From NCBI GenBank assembly GCA_035772405.1, contig JAYKKM010000310.1, positions 1,449,501 through 1,513,500 of the forward strand: DNA of 64,000 nt, written 5' to 3'. A program made the translations under genes and the position numbers. This DNA comes from Chrysogorgia sp. JL179-B06. Its lineage: Eukaryota; Cnidaria; Anthozoa; Scleralcyonacea; Chrysogorgiidae. Position 1 is the stretch's first letter; every line of letters begins with the position of its first letter. Below, in pieces: positions 1 through 10,651 of this stretch. The notes under the pieces were generated by a model. That model was not told the origin of the DNA. It saw only the letters and a list, made by a program, of their open reading frames with translations, and did not search any database.

Positions 1-640
1 GCCATAGTTTCACCCAAGTAAGTACAATGTACTTCTGGCAATTCCTTGACCGAAATACCAAATAAATAAGATTTCAAGAAGAAAACAGCCGAAACTTTCG
101 CAAATAATAGAGTGTGACCACATCGAAAACAAGGGACGCCATGGACGACCAATGTATTTGCACCCCCTACAAGATGGCGGATATTACCTTGAAAGGGTCT
201 AATTGGAATCGCCAGGTCTCCCTCTACCCAGTAATATTCATTTGCAAAGCTAGATTGTTCTTGTTTTTTAGTTATTTTGTTTTTTGTATGCGACGTCTCA
301 CGAATATTATCAATGATTTGTTGATCTTCGTCAGACATTAACTCGCAGCCTCTTTTTCGCATTATATGGCGTATTGCCGCAAGTTTTCTGATTCCTCAAT
401 AATTTCATATCGATCGCTCGACTTTTAATACACATCTTAGCTAACTTTCGCTGTGTTGGGGCCATTTCTTTTGGATTTTTATATGAATATTTAAACTTGA
501 AGCTTGTCCGGGCTTTCCCTGACTATTGCATTTAATGGCTTCATTATTATATTAAAAGTGCTGTTTAAAAAAGTTAGGATGTTCATTAAGTCATATGTGG
601 TTGACAATTTATACATCAAAATGGGTATAGTTAAAAGGTT
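1..640. other. AT-rich non-coding stretch
   Basis: I see no recognisable gene. The only open frames are short and of low complexity, with no known motif. The region runs up to a motif near 810-835 (GGAATGGCATCCAGCTGTAA) that resembles 5' untranslated sequence of some LINEs, so the next element probably begins somewhere around 600-800. Confidence 0.5.
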
Positions 641-1109
641 AGGAAGGGCCCTATAGCCGTAGTGAAGGCAACCTTTCTAGGAGAAGGAAAACTCTGAATA
701 TAAACCTCTTATGATTGTGGGAAAGGGTAGAAAGAGCTCTTAGTCTTGGTTGATAATCTTTCTAGTGATGGTATCACGATAAAACACCTGGGTTCCTGCT
801 CCCAAAAACAGGTTTGTGTTAGGAATGGCATCCAGCTGTAAAACTTTGCTACAAACTCATGATGATACAACTTAACAATACTAAATACCGCCTTGCTCGT
901 CGCGCGGGTAAACAAGGAGCACGTCCCTCAGTGAGTTACCAGGCTAGGGTCGAAAAATATGCTACTGGTAAACCAGCCACTTTGAAAGCTGGGATTATCC
1001 CAGTAAGAGTTACTTCACGCCCTACGGTCAAGCAGGTAACAAAACTTACAAAAAACTCAAGCAACCCTGATAAATATCAAATTTGATAAACAGAAAACGA
1101 AATGTCTTC

Positions 1110-1793
1110 CACGTCTACGTTTTGCTGTATGGAACGCACATTCAATCAACAAGAAATCTGCCTCCATTTGTGACTTTATAATTTCAAAGCGTATTGATGT
1201 TCTTGCGGTTACTGAAACCTGGCTTTCTAACAAGAATGCAGTAGATACTACTATAGCTGAAATTATCAATACCTTACAAGATTACAAGTTTCTTCATTTG
1301 CCAAGATCCCATTCGAAAGGAGGTGGAGTTGGGGTATTCCTTCACAAGGGTTTCACCATAAATAAAAATGAAGTCTCAACGTTTGTGTCAATGGAATATA
1401 TGGATCTTTCCATATCATCGTCTCAAAAGCATATTCGCCTCATCACAGTTTATAGACCTCCTCCATCTCGTAAGAACAAGCTTACGACATCCATGTTCTT
1501 CAATGATTTTAGAAGAGTTAGTTGTTGTTCCGGGTTATTTGTTAATTGCTGGGGATTTCAATTTCCATATGGATGTTGTTAATGATGACGATGCTACTAG
1601 GTTTACGGAACTCCTGGATTCAGCAGGTTTACAACAAAGAGTTACTGGTACGACTCATCGTTGTGGTCACACACTGGACCTTATTATTGATCGTCAGGAG
1701 GATAGTTTGCTGTCTACTGCCATGGAGATCGTCTCTGATTTACCTTCAGATCACAGTGCTGTTGTTTGCACCATGGATTTTCCGAGACCCTAA
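1110..1793 (+). pseudogene. APE endonuclease domain of LINE copy 1
   Basis: The EEP-type endonuclease nicks target DNA to prime reverse transcription. Translation from about 1110 gives the hallmark blocks in order: an N-terminal WNAHSINKK block, then VTETWLSNK (the catalytic Glu region), GGGVGVF, YRPPPS, AGDFNFH (catalytic Asp/Asn), HTLDLII and SDHSAV (catalytic Asp/His). The frame shifts near 1505, between the YRPP and GDFN blocks, and a stop ends this part at 1791-1793. The same frame continues beyond the stop into the linker. Identity as a LINE endonuclease is firm. The exact clade is an inference. Confidence 0.85.
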
Positions 1794-3941
1794 TCCTCTA
1801 AAAAAGTTATTAATCATCGTGATTTACGTCGTATAGACTTACAGGCATGGCGAAAAGATATCCTTGAGTCGCAATTAATTTGTTCATCCGTATCTGATGT
1901 AAACACTGCTACTGAACAGTTCAATTGTGTATTGTCTGAGCTTTTGGACAAACACGCACCCAAGCGTACACGCACAATTACCCTACGCCCAAATGCTCCA
2001 TGGTTTAATGATAACTTAAGAGTTATGAAGAAACAAAAACGACAGTTTGAGCGTAAATTTCTCTCTACACGCCTTCAGCTTCATCATCAATGTCGTAAAT
2101 ACGCAAAGGGAATTGATTTTGCAAAAACAGATTATTATAAGGCTAAGATATCTAACTCTAATCAGAATCAGCTATTTCACATGATTGAGGGGATGTTCCG
2201 AGTAAAATCTATTCCTTTATTGCCATCACATGATTCTTCGTATGACCTGGCTGATGCTTTTAGTTGTTATTTTTCAACTAAGATTCAGTTACTTGAGATA
2301 AACTTACTACTACACATGGGTCAGTTAAGAAGTTATCTATAGCAGTTGACTCTCCTTGTTGTAAAAGCTCTCTCAGTGAATTTACTACTGTATCTGAAAG
2401 CTTTGTCTGTAACACAATCAAACAGTACTCGTCTAAATCCTGTGCCTTAGATCCTGTACCTACACATCTGCTAAAGGAATCTCTTGACGTGTTAGCTGCC
2501 CCAATTACTGACATTATCAATTCATCTTTATCCTCAGGAGTATTTCCTCTGCCACTTAAGAAAGGTCTTATCTGCCCATCTATTAAAAAACCTACAAGTG
2601 ATAAAGAGCAATTCCCTAACTATAGACCTATTACTAACGTGGCTTTCTTGTCAAAAGTATTAGAGCGGAATGCTGCCAGACAGACAACAGACTATCTTAT
2701 TGAGAATAACCTCCTTGCAAAAATGCAATCTGCTTATAGACTCTTTCATAGCACAGAGACAGCAGTTCTGCGTGTTTTCAATGACATCCTTAATGCACTT
2801 GATGAAAATCAGGAAGTAGTGTTGGTACTGTTGGACTTATCATCTGCGTTCGACACCATTGACCACACTGTTCTATTGGAGAGACTTAAACATCGTTATG
2901 GGTTTAGTGGAACTGTACTAGCCTGGTATTGCTCATACCTTTCTGATCGGGTACAGTCAGTTACGGTGAAGAATACGCATTCCTCAAATAAACCATTGCA
3001 ATATGGTGTACCTCAGGGTTCTGTACCTCAGGGTTCTGTACTGGGTCCACTTCTGTTTTCACTCTTCTTTGCGCCATTGGAAGATGTGATCAAAGCCCAC
3101 GGCCTTGATTGCATAATATCCATAATGTACGCTGATGACACACAGCTGTATATGCCTATAAAATCTCCATGTGATCGACCTGCTGCTCTTGCTAAACTTG
3201 AGTTATGTATTAAGGACATCACCATCTGGTGTACTATGAATGGTCTTATATGCAATCCAAGTAAAACCGAGATTGTCCATCTGTCATCACGTTTTATGCA
3301 TTGCGAACCAATGCCAGAAATATGTGTCAATGATGTGATAATCCAACCGGCTCCGGTTGCACGTGATCTCGGAGTTGCCATTGATAGACATTTAAAATTA
3401 AATACTCATGTAAATAACATTTGTAAATCGGCCACTTTGGCTATCAGAAATATTGGCAAGATCAGTAAATATTTGAGTAAAAAGGACTGTGAGAAGTTGG
3501 TGCATGCATTCATAACATCTAAACTTGACAGCTGTAATAGCATCCTATATGGCTTACCAGATACTGAATTGAGCAAGTTACAGCGAATTCAAAATACAGC
3601 TGCTAGACTTGTTGCAGGGGTTAAAAAATCGGAGCATATCTCCCCTGCGCTACGTAATCTTCACTGGTTGCCGGTGAGATCACGGATTGTTTTTAAGATA
3701 CTAATAATTGCATGGCCAGGCACCTGTTTATATTACTGATTTGCTGACTAAATATAAACCTACTCGTACTTTGAGATCATCTGACCAAAATCTGCTATTC
3801 GAGCCAAAATCCAAAACGGTGACTCATGGAGACAGAGCATTCTCGGTTGCAGCACCAAAACTGTGGAATTCATTACCACAGGAAAGAAGCTTTGAAATAT
3901 TAAGTAATTTTAAGTCTGCAGTTAAGACTTTTCTTTTTTAA
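1794..3941 (+). pseudogene. LINE reverse transcriptase and C-terminal region, copy 1
   Basis: The linker is open to 2342. It is followed in another frame by the reverse transcriptase, which is open at 2489-3739 (416 aa), and by a C-terminal block at 3708-3941. Visible RT motifs are NYRPITNV, HSTETAVLRV, LDLSSAFDTIDH (first catalytic Asp), the PQGS block, YADDTQLY at 3128-3151 (catalytic YADD), and the conserved LQRIQNTAARLV and LHWLPV blocks. The last piece has GDRAFSVAAPKLWNSLP, the usual C-terminal signature of CR1/L2 ORF2. Frames are broken between 2290 and 2350 and near 3700. A 15-bp tandem duplication doubles the PQGSV block at 3008-3037. Confidence 0.9.
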
Positions 3942-4138
3942 AATTAATAGTTATTGTTCATAGTGTTAATATATGTAGTAGGCTTTATCTTATAATGAAA
4001 CTGTAATTAGTTTTAAAAGCAACTTTAAGAATATATATGTTGTAAGAGCATTGAGACTATTGTATAATGCTCCTAATACGTCTTTATTATTATTATTACA
4101 TTATTACTCGACCATCACTCTGATACTGATACTATAAT

Positions 4139-4366
4139 TGCTATATTGCCCTGTTATACCATGACTGTATATACTCATCGACAATTTGCGAGTCTGCACA
4201 GTGGTTATTACGTTATTACTCCATTACCATTACACTATTGCTATATTGCCCTGTTATAGCATATGACTGTATAGTGTCAGTGACTACCTTATTGATAATG
4301 GAGTAATAAGGTAATAACCACTGTGTAGACTTACAACCTACACATATGTATATACAGTCATATGGT
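4139..4366. repeat. Fold-back repeat just after the LINE
   Basis: Positions 4192-4226 and 4296-4330 are inverted copies of 35 bp with two mismatches, separated by 69 bp. A 20-bp unit starting TGCTATATTGCC occurs twice in direct orientation (4139-4158 and 4239-4258). A third element, ATACAGTCATATGGTAT near 4352, is the inverse of ATATGACTGTAT at 4261. This may be a small fold-back transposon or a replication-derived palindrome. No protein is encoded. Confidence 0.6.
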
Positions 4367-4439
4367 ATCTTGGAGTCTTGTTCAATCCTGTTGCTGCGTA
4401 TTACCTTATTACCAGTAATAAGGAAACAAATTAGAAAGT

Positions 4440-5423
4440 GGTAGCCTTATTTTAGGCTTCATTTGTTGTGAAAACTTGGGCCAAATGCGACAAACACAAA
4501 TTGATCTTCAGTTGGAACTTTCATTGGCAGACTTGGTTAGCATTTTTTTCTGAACTCTTAATTTTTCATGCAGTAAAAAACCCGACACAAGCCAAGAGTC
4601 TGTAACCAGAATTAAACCTTTACATGTATACAGTATTGTGTATGATTGATTGATATACCATTCAAAGGACTTCAATAAAATTTATAACTGTCAAGAACAC
4701 AGGTTTCATTTTTAGTTTCGAAATCGCCTATAATATATAACAACTTCGTTTCCAGGCTGACCTAAATAGGGAGGGAAGAAAAAAAAGCCGACTACCTACT
4801 CTATTTTTGCGCAGACCTTGGAACCAGATCTCCGCTATGTCACGACCTTGGTGTACTTGACTATGTTTGTGTCGACGGACCATGGGCCGAGGGGCACGAG
4901 GGTCAGAAGGAAAATCAGGTGTTCGTATTTGCAGGCTTTCAGAATTAACAGTCGTTGGCATACATCATAAGCCCATCATAAGTCTATACCGCGTCTACAG
5001 AGCAAGCGCAAAGGTAAAAATGTCGCTTTGGGGTATGAATATTAGGATTTCATCACGTGACGAATACAAGATCCCTGTTTACAGTAAAATCAAGAGTTTA
5101 AAAGCGATTTTAGTGAAGATTTATCGACGGAGACAAGATTCCCTGTTTGCAGACTGCAGTTGAACCAAGAGTTGTTTAAAAACAACTTTGTATACATGGA
5201 TAATATAAATTAAGCTATTTTAATACGTTGATCGGTAGATGGTAAAACGAGAAAATACCATGCGAATACATAGCCATCTTGGTGTATCAGTTTAAGCTAT
5301 GGCGGTGTTTTATACTTGTCTTCACATATGGATTATTTAGATAAGAAGTTTGGTAGACAACCACTATCGTGGTGTCTCTTATTTTGCCCATACAGTATAT
5401 ACTGTACGGCATTTCTTTTCAAA
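4440..5423. other. Non-coding stretch
   Basis: Nothing recognisable on either strand. Two overlapping frames of 77 and 98 codons near 4728-5163 run on opposite strands and have no known motif. Confidence 0.45.
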
Positions 5424-6300
5424 TTATATCTTCAAACTCAAAGAAAGATCTTTTGATGAATTAAATTGTCCAAAAGATGGCTTGGATGGGTTTAATACTT
5501 CATCTATTTTCTGTTTCACTGAGGTCAGAATCTGTGTTCGCCTGTCGATTATGTTACTCTTGATTCCCTCATCTAAATCTTCATTAAGAGGTTCTGCTAC
5601 TATTGTTCTTTTTGTAAAAAATTGACCAAAATTAAATCTACAACTAATATTTTTGTATTTCCTGCAGGTTTTGGAATGATTGTGCTTTTGATAAGTTTTA
5701 ACTAACTCATGTAACGCTGGTTCTATTTCCTCATCTGGAAGATTGGCTTGTACATGGTTATCTATAAATTGTATGTAAGCTTCTTTGTTGTCAGATGTAA
5801 GTTTGGGGCAGTCAGAAGTCCATATTAATGCATGTAAATGAGGAGATCCTCTCATTTGAAACTCAATGCGGAGTGCATAATAGATTATTTTACCTATTGG
5901 GTTACGTTGACTAAGTAAAATTTCAGTGAAAAATGTTTCAACTCTGTGTTGAAAATACTTTGCAACAACAACAGGATTAAGATTTAGCATTGAACATCTT
6001 TCATTGTAAGACAAAGCTTCAACTTGTTCTTCAGACATGTTTTTTCCTTGTGTTCTAGCTATAATCTGAAACAACTCAGGCCATCTAAGATCAGCACATG
6101 ATAATGTCATAAACCATGTTGGAATCCCAAGTTGTTTTACCATGGCTACTACTTCATACATAAATTTTTGCCAGTAGGGTGGTGTACCTGGAATTTGCCT
6201 TAAGAACAAATATGCCTGATCTTGATAAATTAAACCTTTTAGCTTGTTTACATCTGATTTTATTTGTGATGCAGTGACAGGTTGTCCATGTATTTTTTTT
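5424..6300 (-). pseudogene. Helitron Rep (HUH endonuclease) N-terminal half
   Basis: This is the rolling-circle replication initiator domain that nicks and joins single-stranded DNA. The frame 5424-6209 extends upstream to about 6298 without a stop. It shows GTPPYWQ, a FMTLSCADLRWPE block and, at 5832-5840, the two histidines of RGSPHLHALIW, the HUH metal-binding motif. It ends at a stop at 5424-5426, before the conserved tyrosine region and the helicase. Relative to the upstream ORF it is displaced by one nucleotide at a run of nine T on the plus strand (about 6293-6302), so a single-base indel there has broken the protein. Confidence 0.88.
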
Positions 6301-7424
6301 TAAGGCTATATTAATACTATCTGATACCTTTTTTTGTTCTGTAACAAACTGTGCAAAGAAAAGATATTCTGGATTTGTTGCAAACCTTCCACTATAATGT
6401 AAAAGTCTAGCATTGAAGTACTTTACTGGTGACAATTTTATCTTTCGATCGTCTGTGTAGCCAAACCGGCCTTTTGGGAACAACACTGGAAATGCAAGCT
6501 CTTCACATTTTTTATCGGTCATTATCGACACTGGATGTTTATTTTCTCCAGGTGCAATATTGTACACTTCATTTCCTAATGAACAATTTTTATTACTTTG
6601 TACTGTAACAGGATAATCTGGTAATACAGATTGCAAGCAGGTCTCATTAGTTGCTTGTCGATACTCATTTAATGGGTCATCCCTTTCTTCAGACTCGTCA
6701 TGATTAGTTATGTGTTGCTTGCTGGTATCTGTCAAGGTCATTTCATTTTTATCAATGTTTGTGACTGAATTATTGGCACTGTCAAGTTGTTCTAAACTTG
6801 TTAGATTTGCACTGATGTTGTTTATATCAATTGTTATGTTGATATATAATTGATTATTTAACTTGAGCCAGTTAAGGGCATCAAGAATGAACTGAGGACG
6901 TACTGCTTGAAAATACACATGACCTCTAAATTCAAGTTTACGTTTAAGTTTCAACATAATAATACCAGATCTTTCAGGGGGCCGTGGTAAAACTTTACAT
7001 GTATCATCACATTCAACCGGCACATTACAGATTGCTCCCTTAACTTTCCTTTGTTGACCTTTTGGCATTACTATTATCTTTTCAAAAACTATTCTTTGTG
7101 CAATAAGAATTTGTTCAAGTTTTTCTAAAGATGCAAGTTCAGCTGGTATTTCATCAACATACATGTTATTACATATTGCCTGGCAGGGAATTTTGCCTTT
7201 CAATACCTTTGAATGACAGGTTTTACAAACATATTCTTTGTCATCAAATGACTTTATAACAGGAAACTGATTTTCATTGATATTGTTGTATTTATCTTTT
7301 TGTAATAGCATGATTGATTTTCTGTACAGTAGTCGGTTGCAAACAGAACATATATAATAAGGACCTTCTTTTATTTTATTGTGAAACCTGTATATATAAT
7401 CATCCAAATCATGCAACATGGGAT
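6301..7424 (-). pseudogene. Helitron Cys-rich region and start of Rep
   Basis: Part of one long frame (6154-8244, 696 aa). After the repeat tract there are paired cysteines in ICSVCNRLL and VCKTCHSKVLKG, and a PRPPERSGIIML block. This arrangement resembles the Cys-rich DUF6570-type region that precedes the Rep domain in animal Helitrons. Then comes an acidic stretch and the opening of the Rep domain (ELAFPVLFPKGRFGY, LHYSGRFA, EYLFFAQF). The frame runs out just after SINIALKK because of the A-run indel near 6300. The family assignment rests on motif order, not on an alignment. Confidence 0.75.
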
Positions 7425-8400
7425 TGTTCTTTTTAATAGAATCCATTGATTTATATTTTTTGGTATTTGTTTCAAGTAAAATGTTCTTTTCAATAGGATC
7501 CATTGATTTATATTTTTTGGTATTTGTTTCAACTAAAATGCTCTTTTTAATAGAATCCATTAATTTGTATTTTTTGGTATTTGTTTCAAGTAAAATGTTC
7601 TTTTCAATAGGATCCATTGATTTATATTTTTTGGCATTTGTTTCATCTAAAATGCTCTTTTTAATAGAATCCATTGATTTATATTTTTTGGCATTTGTTT
7701 CAACTAAAATGCTCTTTTTAATAGGATCCATTAATTTGTATTTTTTGGTATTTGTTTCAAGTAAAATGTTCTTTTTAATAGTATCCATTGATTTATATTT
7801 TTTGGCATTTGTTTCATCTAAAATGCTCTTTTTAATAGAATCCATTGATTTATATTTTTTGGCATTTGTTTCAACTAAAATGCTCTTTTTAATAGAATCC
7901 ATTGATTTATATTTTTTGGCATTTGTTCCATCTAAAATGCTCTTTTTAATAGAATCCATTGATTTATATTTTTTGGCATTTGTTTCAACTAAAATGCTCT
8001 TTTTAATAGGATCCATTAATTTGTATTTTTTGGTATTTGTTTCAAGTAAAATGTTCTTTTTAATAGTATCCATTGATTTACATTTTTTGGCATTTGTTTC
8101 ATCTAAAATGTTCTTTTTAATAGAATCCATTGATTTATATTTTTTGGCATTTGTTTCAACTAAAATGCTCTTTTTAATAGAATCCATTGATTTATATTTT
8201 TTGGCATTTGTTTCATCTAAAATGCTCTTTTTAATAGGATCCATTAATTTGTATTTTTGGTATTTGTTTCAAGTAAAATGTTCTTTTTAATAGTATCCAT
8301 TGATTTATATTTTTTGGCATTTGTTTCATCTAAAATGTTCTTTTTAATAGTATCCATTGGTTTGTATTTTTTGGCATTTGTTTCAAGTATAGCTTTTTTC
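7425..8400 (-). repeat. 57-bp coding minisatellite in Helitron ORF
   Basis: About 17 tandem copies of a 57-bp unit, each coding 19 residues of the type MDSIKKSILVETNAKKYKS. The unit length is a multiple of three, so the frame is kept across copies. One copy near 8255 has lost a T from a T-run, which splits the frame into 6154-8244 and 8244-8516. Unit variants recur in blocks (T-N-L, P-S-V, S-S-D types), which suggests expansion by unequal exchange of several units at once. The repeat is basic and probably helical. Its function is unknown. Confidence 0.93.
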
Positions 8401-9258
8401 TTAAAATGGCTCATACTTTTGTAATTTAAACCAGCTTTCTCAGACTTGATCTTCTTAGCCGGTTCCAAATTTGCATATTTGTCTTTCCTTATGTCAGCAA
8501 GTAACCTTTTTTGCATGCTAGACTTATGCTTTCTTATAATCTTTTCTTATAATCTTTTGTTTCTCTGATTGTGTTAATTGAAATGAACATGACAGAAATT
8601 GAATGTTGTATTGCATTTCCTCATATTTAAGATCGGGTTTGACAATATTGCATACTTTATTAATAACAGAACCAGAATCATTAAACTTTTCAAATATATT
8701 GATTGTTTGCCTTTCACCACATGACACCAAAAATTATTTTGTTTTTTGTCTTGTATTTTTTGCATGCTGAAAAATACAAGCAAAGCAATAGTTTGAAAGC
8801 CACAGCAAAAATCCAGTATTTTCTGTAGTGTTGTCTGAAATTAACCTCTCTAGGTCATGTTTACTAGAAACAGCATTAGAAACTAATGTACCCTGGTATT
8901 TTGAAGCAAATACTATCCCAACATCAGCACCACATATATTTATAATTTTCGTCATATAACCACATGTGAATTCATTTCCATCCTTTAATGCTTCCTGGTA
9001 AAGCAACCTGGCATGTTCTGAAATAGCACTCAATGTCTGATCATTCCAGTAATTACATGACTTAATAGTAGAAAAGCAGATAGAATAGCAGCACATTATT
9101 TCACAACCTTTCATATATTGATTTTTCCTTTCCTTACATAGAGCACCTACAGTTGAACATTTACTTTTCATATATTCCCTCATATGTTCATTTTTATTCT
9201 GCTTAACTTGAGGTTCTTCAGCTGACTGAAATATACTTGAAACTTCGGAATATGGCAA
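8401..9258 (-). pseudogene. Helitron middle region, unrecognised domain
   Basis: Three frames join here: 8734-9258 (174 aa), 8524-8730 (68 aa, same frame after one stop) and the start of 8244-8516. The protein carries a Cys-rich block around MKGCEIMCCYSICF, a NEFTCGYMTKIINICGAD block, and a basic IRKxKS-MQKRL segment. That segment resembles one in the upstream OTU ORF near 10010-10040, so the two copies point to an old internal repeat. A 13-bp tandem duplication at 8531-8556 shifts the frame just before MQKRL. I do not recognise the fold. Its place between OTU and Rep suggests a Helitron-specific region. Confidence 0.6.
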
Positions 9259-9277
9259 TGTTGATACATAATGATAT

Positions 9278-10651
9278 TTATTCGTCGATATGACCCAAAT
9301 AAATATCAGTTGGTCGCTGTGTTGAAGATACTGCTCGTATCATACTGAACTGACCAAAATTTTCATGCAACTCAGCAATAACAATTCTTAAATTAAGTTG
9401 GTCAGCAACAGCTTGTATAATCATACCATCACACCATGTCCCTTGCATAGACATACTATTAAGATATTGTAACCAAGAGTACTCTGTATTACTTTCAATA
9501 AATCTCTCTGGATTCTCTCTCATATATGCAATACCAGCAGCTCTAATATCTAAGTGATGACCTGGGTCACCATATAACTGATGAGATACAGCTCGAAAAA
9601 AGCAATCACCTGCACCACCAACATCAAGTGGCCTCAACTGAAAGTGTTGTAAGTTTTGTTCTACTTGTACATATGATGGTAATGTTATGAATGCTTGATT
9701 GTTTTTGTTTTGCACAGGACCTGGGTTTAATTCGCTATCACCCGACATTAAAAGCTTTTTGTCAGAAACACAAAATTGCTCATTATAATTAACAATAATA
9801 CATGGACTGATACATGGACTGTTTATAACATAGGGCAAGGATTGTTCTGCTGTGTCAATGTTGTTCTGAATTTTAACAAAATTAGTGACAGGTGTAAAGG
9901 TTAAAAAATCTGTTTGGTAATTCGTAGCTGATTTGTTTGAAATAGATGACATAGGAGCAGACCTTCTAAAAACATGCTTAATAGTTTCTCGATTTTTCAA
10001 CCTTTTTTGCATGGTAGACTTATGCTTTCTTATAAAATAATTTCCTTGGTCATTCAGTAGCCTTTTTCGTTCACGACTAAATGCATAAATCAAACGATGG
10101 ATACGAGAAGATTTGGGTACATTCTTTTTAATATGCTTTCGAACCAGCTTACGTATTTTTCTGCTTTTTGTCAAAAGACGAGAGAGTTTTTTACATGGAA
10201 TTCTGCTAGGTTCTCGATCACGACGACCAACATGGCGCTTGTATTTTACTTCGATCACAATAAATTTAGCATAACGAGATCTTCTTTCGTTTGTCGTATG
10301 ACGAGTCTTGGATTTATTAACATCAACAATAACTTGTACTGATAATCCAGAACATTTTGGAGTCTCATTTACAGGTAAAATATCAAGTGAAACAGGGTTA
10401 TTCGATGGCAACATGTTTCCTGATTTATTAGCTAAAATATGTGAATGTACTGCATAGTCATGGGTGAAATACATGTTTAATATATATGAAACAATAAATT
10501 GTTGAATAGCATCCACTTTATTTTGTATGACATCGCAATAAATAATACAGGCAATAAATGTTATCAAAAATATTACAATTACCTTGATAATAAGTCGAAT
10601 CTCTTCGGGCATTAATATCACAACACTAACAACAGCATGTTTACCTGTCAC
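9278..10651 (-). CDS. 2A-like peptide plus OTU cysteine protease ORF of Helitron
   Basis: 457 codons are open from a GTG at 10651 (an in-frame stop at 10652 cuts it off from 10996). Residues about 10-40 are a hydrophobic membrane-type segment, followed by a long basic region. At residues about 300-312 lies LLMSGDSELNPGP, matching the 2A ribosome-skipping consensus ending NPG|P (plus-strand 9716-9742). Right after it is an OTU-type protease: DVGGAGDCFFRAV with the nucleophile at C350, then WCDG and the IYLGHIDE region. The expected catalytic His (YHYVS) lies just past the stop in the next frame, so one nucleotide is missing or extra near 9278. OTU domains are known in some Helitrons. The 2A in front would release OTU-Rep from the N-terminal protein. 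Confidence 0.8.
   Translation of the reverse strand: MTGKHAVVSVVILMPEEIRLIIKVIVIFLITFIACIIYCDVIQNKVDAIQQFIVSYILNMYFTHDYAVHSHILANKSGNMLPSNNPVSLDILPVNETPKCSGLSVQVIVDVNKSKTRHTTNERRSRYAKFIVIEVKYKRHVGRRDREPSRIPCKKLSRLLTKSRKIRKLVRKHIKKNVPKSSRIHRLIYAFSRERKRLLNDQGNYFIRKHKSTMQKRLKNRETIKHVFRRSAPMSSISNKSATNYQTDFLTFTPVTNFVKIQNNIDTAEQSLPYVINSPCISPCIIVNYNEQFCVSDKKLLMSGDSELNPGPVQNKNNQAFITLPSYVQVEQNLQHFQLRPLDVGGAGDCFFRAVSHQLYGDPGHHLDIRAAGIAYMRENPERFIESNTEYSWLQYLNSMSMQGTWCDGMIIQAVADQLNLRIVIAELHENFGQFSMIRAVSSTQRPTDIYLGHIDE

Larger units (their letters stand above)
640..4110 (+). mobile_element. CR1/L2-like non-LTR retrotransposon, copy 1
   Basis: A nearly full-length LINE in order: 5' region, APE-type endonuclease, linker, reverse transcriptase, C-terminal block, and a short-repeat 3' end rich in ATT at 4084-4110, which is typical of the CR1/L2 group. 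It copies itself by target-primed reverse transcription. The reading frame breaks at about 1505, at 1791 (stop), between 2290 and 2350, and near 3700, so this copy is dead. The 5' limit is uncertain. An open frame at 859-1086 (75 aa, basic) may be a remnant of the first ORF or of the start of ORF2. Confidence 0.85.

Noticed and set aside
114..341. 75-codon ORF at the window start
   Set aside because: Low complexity, no motif, no flanking gene signals.
4728..5163. Opposing ORFs as a host gene
   Set aside because: No domain and no consistent strand or exon signals. Both are open by chance over about 250-300 bp.
7418..8290. A 290-codon plus-strand ORF of hydrophobic repeats
   Set aside because: It is the antisense of the 57-bp Helitron repeat. 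The frame stays open because the unit is a multiple of three and T-rich. The minus-strand reading continues into conserved Helitron domains.
7425..8400. CRISPR-like array
   Set aside because: Units are contiguous without unique spacers and keep a coding frame. This is a coding minisatellite in a eukaryotic transposon.
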